From Paraburkholderia graminis C4D1M (lineage in GTDB: Bacteria > Pseudomonadota > Gammaproteobacteria > Burkholderiales > Burkholderiaceae), in the NCBI RefSeq assembly GCF_000172415.1, contig NZ_ABLD01000016.1:62001-126000 (forward strand): a stretch of 64,000 nt of DNA. The letters are read 5' to 3'. Each line of letters opens with the position of its first letter. The first letter of the stretch is position 1. Position numbers and translations under genes: made by a program. Shown here piece after piece: positions 63,701 through 64,000 of this stretch. The notes beneath the pieces were generated by a model that was not told the DNA's origin, made no database searches, and saw only the letters and a list, made by a program, of their open reading frames with translations.

Positions 63701-64000
63701 GACGGAGTCTGGTTCAGCACCGTCACGCGCTCTTTGCGCAGCAGCGCATGAAACGCCGCGGGTTCGCGTGCGCTCCAGTGCGGCACGATCACGAGACGCG
63801 CGCCATGCACGAGCGCGCCGAAGATTTCCCATACCGAGAAGTCGAATGCGTACGAATGGAACAGGGTCCAGACATCGGATGAATCGAATGCGAAGCGGGA
63901 TTGTGTTGCGTCGAAGAGGCGTGCGATGTTTTCGTGTGTGATGCCCACGCCCTTTGGCACACCCGTCGAGCCCGAGGTGTAGATCACGTAGGCAAGCTGT
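54721..64000 (-). CDS. Siderophore NRPS, A-T-C-A-T-E-C-A-T, 5' end outside the window
   Basis: At least 3093 residues of a multimodular synthetase; the start is beyond the right edge. Order by coordinate (transcribed right to left): A1-T1 (to about 62770), C2 (62560-61350), A2-T2 (61230-59470), E2 (59380-58060; HHLSVDGVSW, EGHGRED, RTVGWFT), C3 (58000-56700), A3-T3 (56590-54920). Pocket residues by eye: A1 D-F-W-N-I-G-M-V-H, the Thr signature; A2 D-V-H-R-T-G-L-V-A; A3 D-I-L-Q-I-G-L-I-W, close to the Gly signature. So it should add Thr, a D-residue X, and Gly. It is followed by the C-A-T-E-TE gene, which adds another X. The last carrier has GGHSL and the protein ends soon after. Confidence 0.93.
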   Translation of the reverse strand, partial: QLAYVIYTSGSTGVPKGVGITHENIARLFDATQSRFAFDSSDVWTLFHSYAFDFSVWEIFGALVHGARLVIVPHWSAREPAAFHALLRKERVTVLNQTPSAFMQLTHADDDNTLQSLRVVIFGGERLEPASLARWADGARRKGVLPSLMNMYGITETTVHVTHRTLDYAALHDARSVIGAPLDDLTLHVLDADMNRVPVGAVGELYVGGAGLARGYAGRAELTAQRFVPDPYGAPGARLYRSGDLARRLPDGDLEYLGRNDDQVKIRGFRIELGEIQSALLAHPEVREAAVLVSGGGANGGDNDQRLVAYVVPREEPHTRDIARWQTWLAARLPAHMVPSSYVEMERFPLTRNGKLDRRALPAPEDVANAAQAVAASTPAEAALLTVWRAVLRRDDIGVTDNFFVIGGDSILSLQIVSKARDAGFLVTPRMVFEAPTVQQLARAARPLAAESGSTSTSTFTSTTAADAVPGANGSSSSDLWRALGLTPEHIEDVYPATPLQAGLLYHTLADAGQGAYLNQMRATLSGALDVAAMQAAWQAALERHAILRTAFAWQHGGAVMQIVHRKIALPFETHDWSAAADYDARLAEWRARDLADGIAPDAAPLMRIALFVRDAHTADVVWTHHHLLLDGWSVSLLFAEVLRDYRMRASGAAAAFETAPPYRQYVEWIREAADDPATETWWRAWAARADDPATLTASLGEPRAAEPGAHARRRALDETLVARLQATARRHEITLNTLMQGAWAVLLARYGHRRGVAYGTTFAGRPAHLPGVERMLGLFINTLPVCVDVDASAELGAWLRKLQGELTELRQHEHTPLARVQQWSGRSGDALFDSIVVFENYPVDAARNGDAGLKVASVDSIDPTHYPLALAIIPRGQTLSLEWAWDGERIDRETVERIEAQYQAVLAQMVDDVERRVGSLTLPLQREGKPLMSYAFESLGIALAAQAKRTPQAIALRCEDESLTYAELDAWSAAIASRLIARGVGAERRVGLCVARGPALIAALLGIVRSGGAFVPLDPDYPAARLAQMIGDAGIVQVVADAASAARVAEVLAECEVLDVGSQSLMEPESANHTDIALHPDQLAYVLYTSGSTGRPKGVGVSHGALWTHLRDFLTTYGISSDDTVLHSSTINFDVALHETLPALLRGATVEMRGMQPWDLQSLSERLVKRQVTFARIPTALWQQWHRHAPPRAQLALRQVTVGGEALPGDALARWRDGPLADIRLDNLYGPTETTVAALYRHTVADDVHEVTVPIGHPYPGRTARVFDAFGDEAPVGGLGELCIGGPTVARGYLGRAGLTAERFVPDPHGAPGARMYRSGDLCRMRADGTVEFLGRLDQQVKLRGQRIEPGEIEAVLRQCEGVREAAVIVVGEGQTQRLAAYVAGEGGAVAPDVATTDAASTAAKTGAATTTTTTSPTLDAARLLRELEHKLPGYMVPSSVTILARLPWMPNGKLDRAALPAPRTGARECVPPSNEIESVLLSTWSAVLGRDDLGVTDNFFEAGGDSIQSLQIIARAREAGWRLTPRQIFEHPTVSGLAQRAQRLDSHIAHEADDGAPLALTPIQRLFFERYPQGESHWNQAVLLKVKGRLVPEALERAVAALEARHDALRLRFVKEAGEWKQIAVTEATKDSQTAIVRHEKLSSLADLAAACNNIQSSLDIERGPIWRVGHFETQDETRLLIAIHHLSVDGVSWRVLLEELQTAYDQAERNEPIHLPAPSMPWRAWVRELHQYAESNSVQSEANWWREALSVVDAAPDLPLRAPAGTRVAESETIDWTLDARRTRELLHNASRAYRTRADELLLAALAQALGAWSGAAEIAVELEGHGREDVIDGADLSRTVGWFTTRFPVALPASPAAPGDALIAVKERVRAVPNKGLHWGLLDASRTRQRPAISFNYLGRFDQSFDPASRFAFSSEDAGSSHGAGARLDYALDLNGIVTGDTLLLRWRFDPARIDRESVERIVDTFGRHVDAMIAHCVAAPQGATASDFPLSGLDQTQLRALNLALGGIADIYPATPLQQGLLYHSELQRGEGVYVNQLQLTLDGRLDAHALRAAWQAAIARHDMLRTRFEWRHGEAALQIVQREAALPFAVHDWRDVQDYDARLAERRSADVAAGIDPSHAPLMRVNVFRRPDGRFDLVRTHHHVLTDGWSGARLLAEVFDDYERALGVTHAAAHAAAHAPAHTPPSYRRYVEWLAAQPDPRDWWSERLKAADDAGTLTASLAAPLDTASSEPASAARKIALKLDAPLDARVRRAAQRHRVTLNTLMQGAWAVLLARLSGKQSVAFGVTVAGRPASLPHAEDMFGLFINSLPVFSTVRGDATIAAWLDALQSYNLQMREVEHTPLASLQQWAGRSGDALFDSLIVFENYPVATRAASAQAGALRVDAVDSFERTHYPLTLTILPATRIELQWQWDSRRVARTQVEQLQRQYLALIDQLADEGERAPRFVGELAARRGAPQAEPLLLPPPALRACHERFAVEAARVPQRVAVRQNGKAFDYATLARWSVAIDARLRVSGVAREERVAVCMRRSPALIASMLGVWRSGAAYVPLDPSFPAERLAGMLEDAGVARVIADEEGRARLGGALDNRIVLDAGSGEDALVHDAASALPPISPSTDSQLAYVIYTSGSTGRPKGVAVSHGALARLLASIGIAPGLHKDDVLLSVTTPSFDISLLEFCLPLTRGACVEMADAQTVADGMALARLIDESGATFMQATPSGWRLLIESGWQGASRGRLTGIAGGEPLPADLAAQLAQRGVELWNLYGPTETTIWSSCARVSGSGPITIGRALHANALRIVDASGQLTLQGGVGELCIGGENLARGYLGRAGLTAERFVPDPYGAPGARMYRTGDLCRERTDGEFECLGRIDQQVKLRGYRIELGEIEAALRECDGVLDAAVALVPGAGDAEARLVAYVVGAVVNELDREARAVPAGWRQMLAARLPGYMIPAALYAIDALPRTANGKLDRNALARFETTPATESSWVEPSGEMEMLIARLFGDVLGLERVGADDDFFALGGHSLAAVRVVARLSEQLGRKVALAALFEQSTPALLAALLDDCVDAEASGRASPNDELQALDGLFDGLD
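58795..61275. repeat. Duplicated module, copy in the upstream NRPS
   Basis: Partner of 50105-52880. Same A-T-E order and same adenylation pocket, intact reading frame. The high identity suggests recent duplication or gene conversion. Confidence 0.85.

Noticed and set aside
48375..64000. Ornibactin/malleobactin cluster
   Set aside because: No hydroxyornithine-type pocket or ornithine hydroxylase gene is seen, and the A-domain order does not fit.

Overview
The window is GC-rich proteobacterial chromosome and looks like Paraburkholderia or a close relative in the Burkholderiaceae. Supporting signs are the codon bias, many LysR-type regulators, an ArgP/ArgO-type pair, a tandemly duplicated UvrA, and a large siderophore NRPS locus. 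I see no rRNA, tRNA, CRISPR array, insertion sequence or phage gene.

Region 1 (1-11.1 kb) is housekeeping and transport: an atypical NAD(P)-binding SDR, a small membrane protein, a purine permease (AzgA type), a PRC-barrel lipoprotein overlapping an MFS gene, an MHS-type symporter, an M20 amidohydrolase divergent from a LysR gene, and an argP-argO-like divergent pair.

Region 2 (11.1-20.6 kb) is one minus-strand operon: wecB, a bcsB-like gene, nfrB, nfrA and a DUF4434-like lipoprotein gene. It resembles the E. coli NfrA/NfrB/WecB c-di-GMP-controlled exopolysaccharide (N4 phage receptor) system, with a BcsB-like periplasmic protein added. NfrB carries two MshEN-like c-di-GMP-binding modules with altered motif positions. 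About 730 bases of AT-rich, gene-free DNA lie upstream.

Region 3 (21.3-40.5 kb) is mixed: DUF1328, LysR/EamA exporter, a lone RmlC-type epimerase with an apparent catalytic Tyr-to-Trp change, a GlxA-like regulator, a roughly 1992-residue double UvrA under a near-perfect LexA box, SDR, AKR, DUF4142, CheV, a Rhizobium-type asparaginase, an FMN-binding oxidase-like protein and an EntS-like MFS exporter.

Region 4 (40.5-64 kb) is an iron-siderophore locus. It has two TonB-dependent receptors, FhuD- and FhuB-like import genes without an ATPase gene, and two NRPS genes running off the right edge. Adenylation pocket residues read by eye give Thr, X, Gly and X, with an epimerisation domain after each X and a terminal thioesterase. 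Both X pockets read DVHRTGLVAK. The Thr-D-X-Gly-D-X order resembles gramibactin-type diazeniumdiolate siderophores, X being graminine; this identity is inferred. The terminal NRPS gene has two one-base frameshifts that split the C-A-T, E and TE parts.

Short tandem repeats sit on or beside the stop codons of at least six genes, which is an unusual local pattern.
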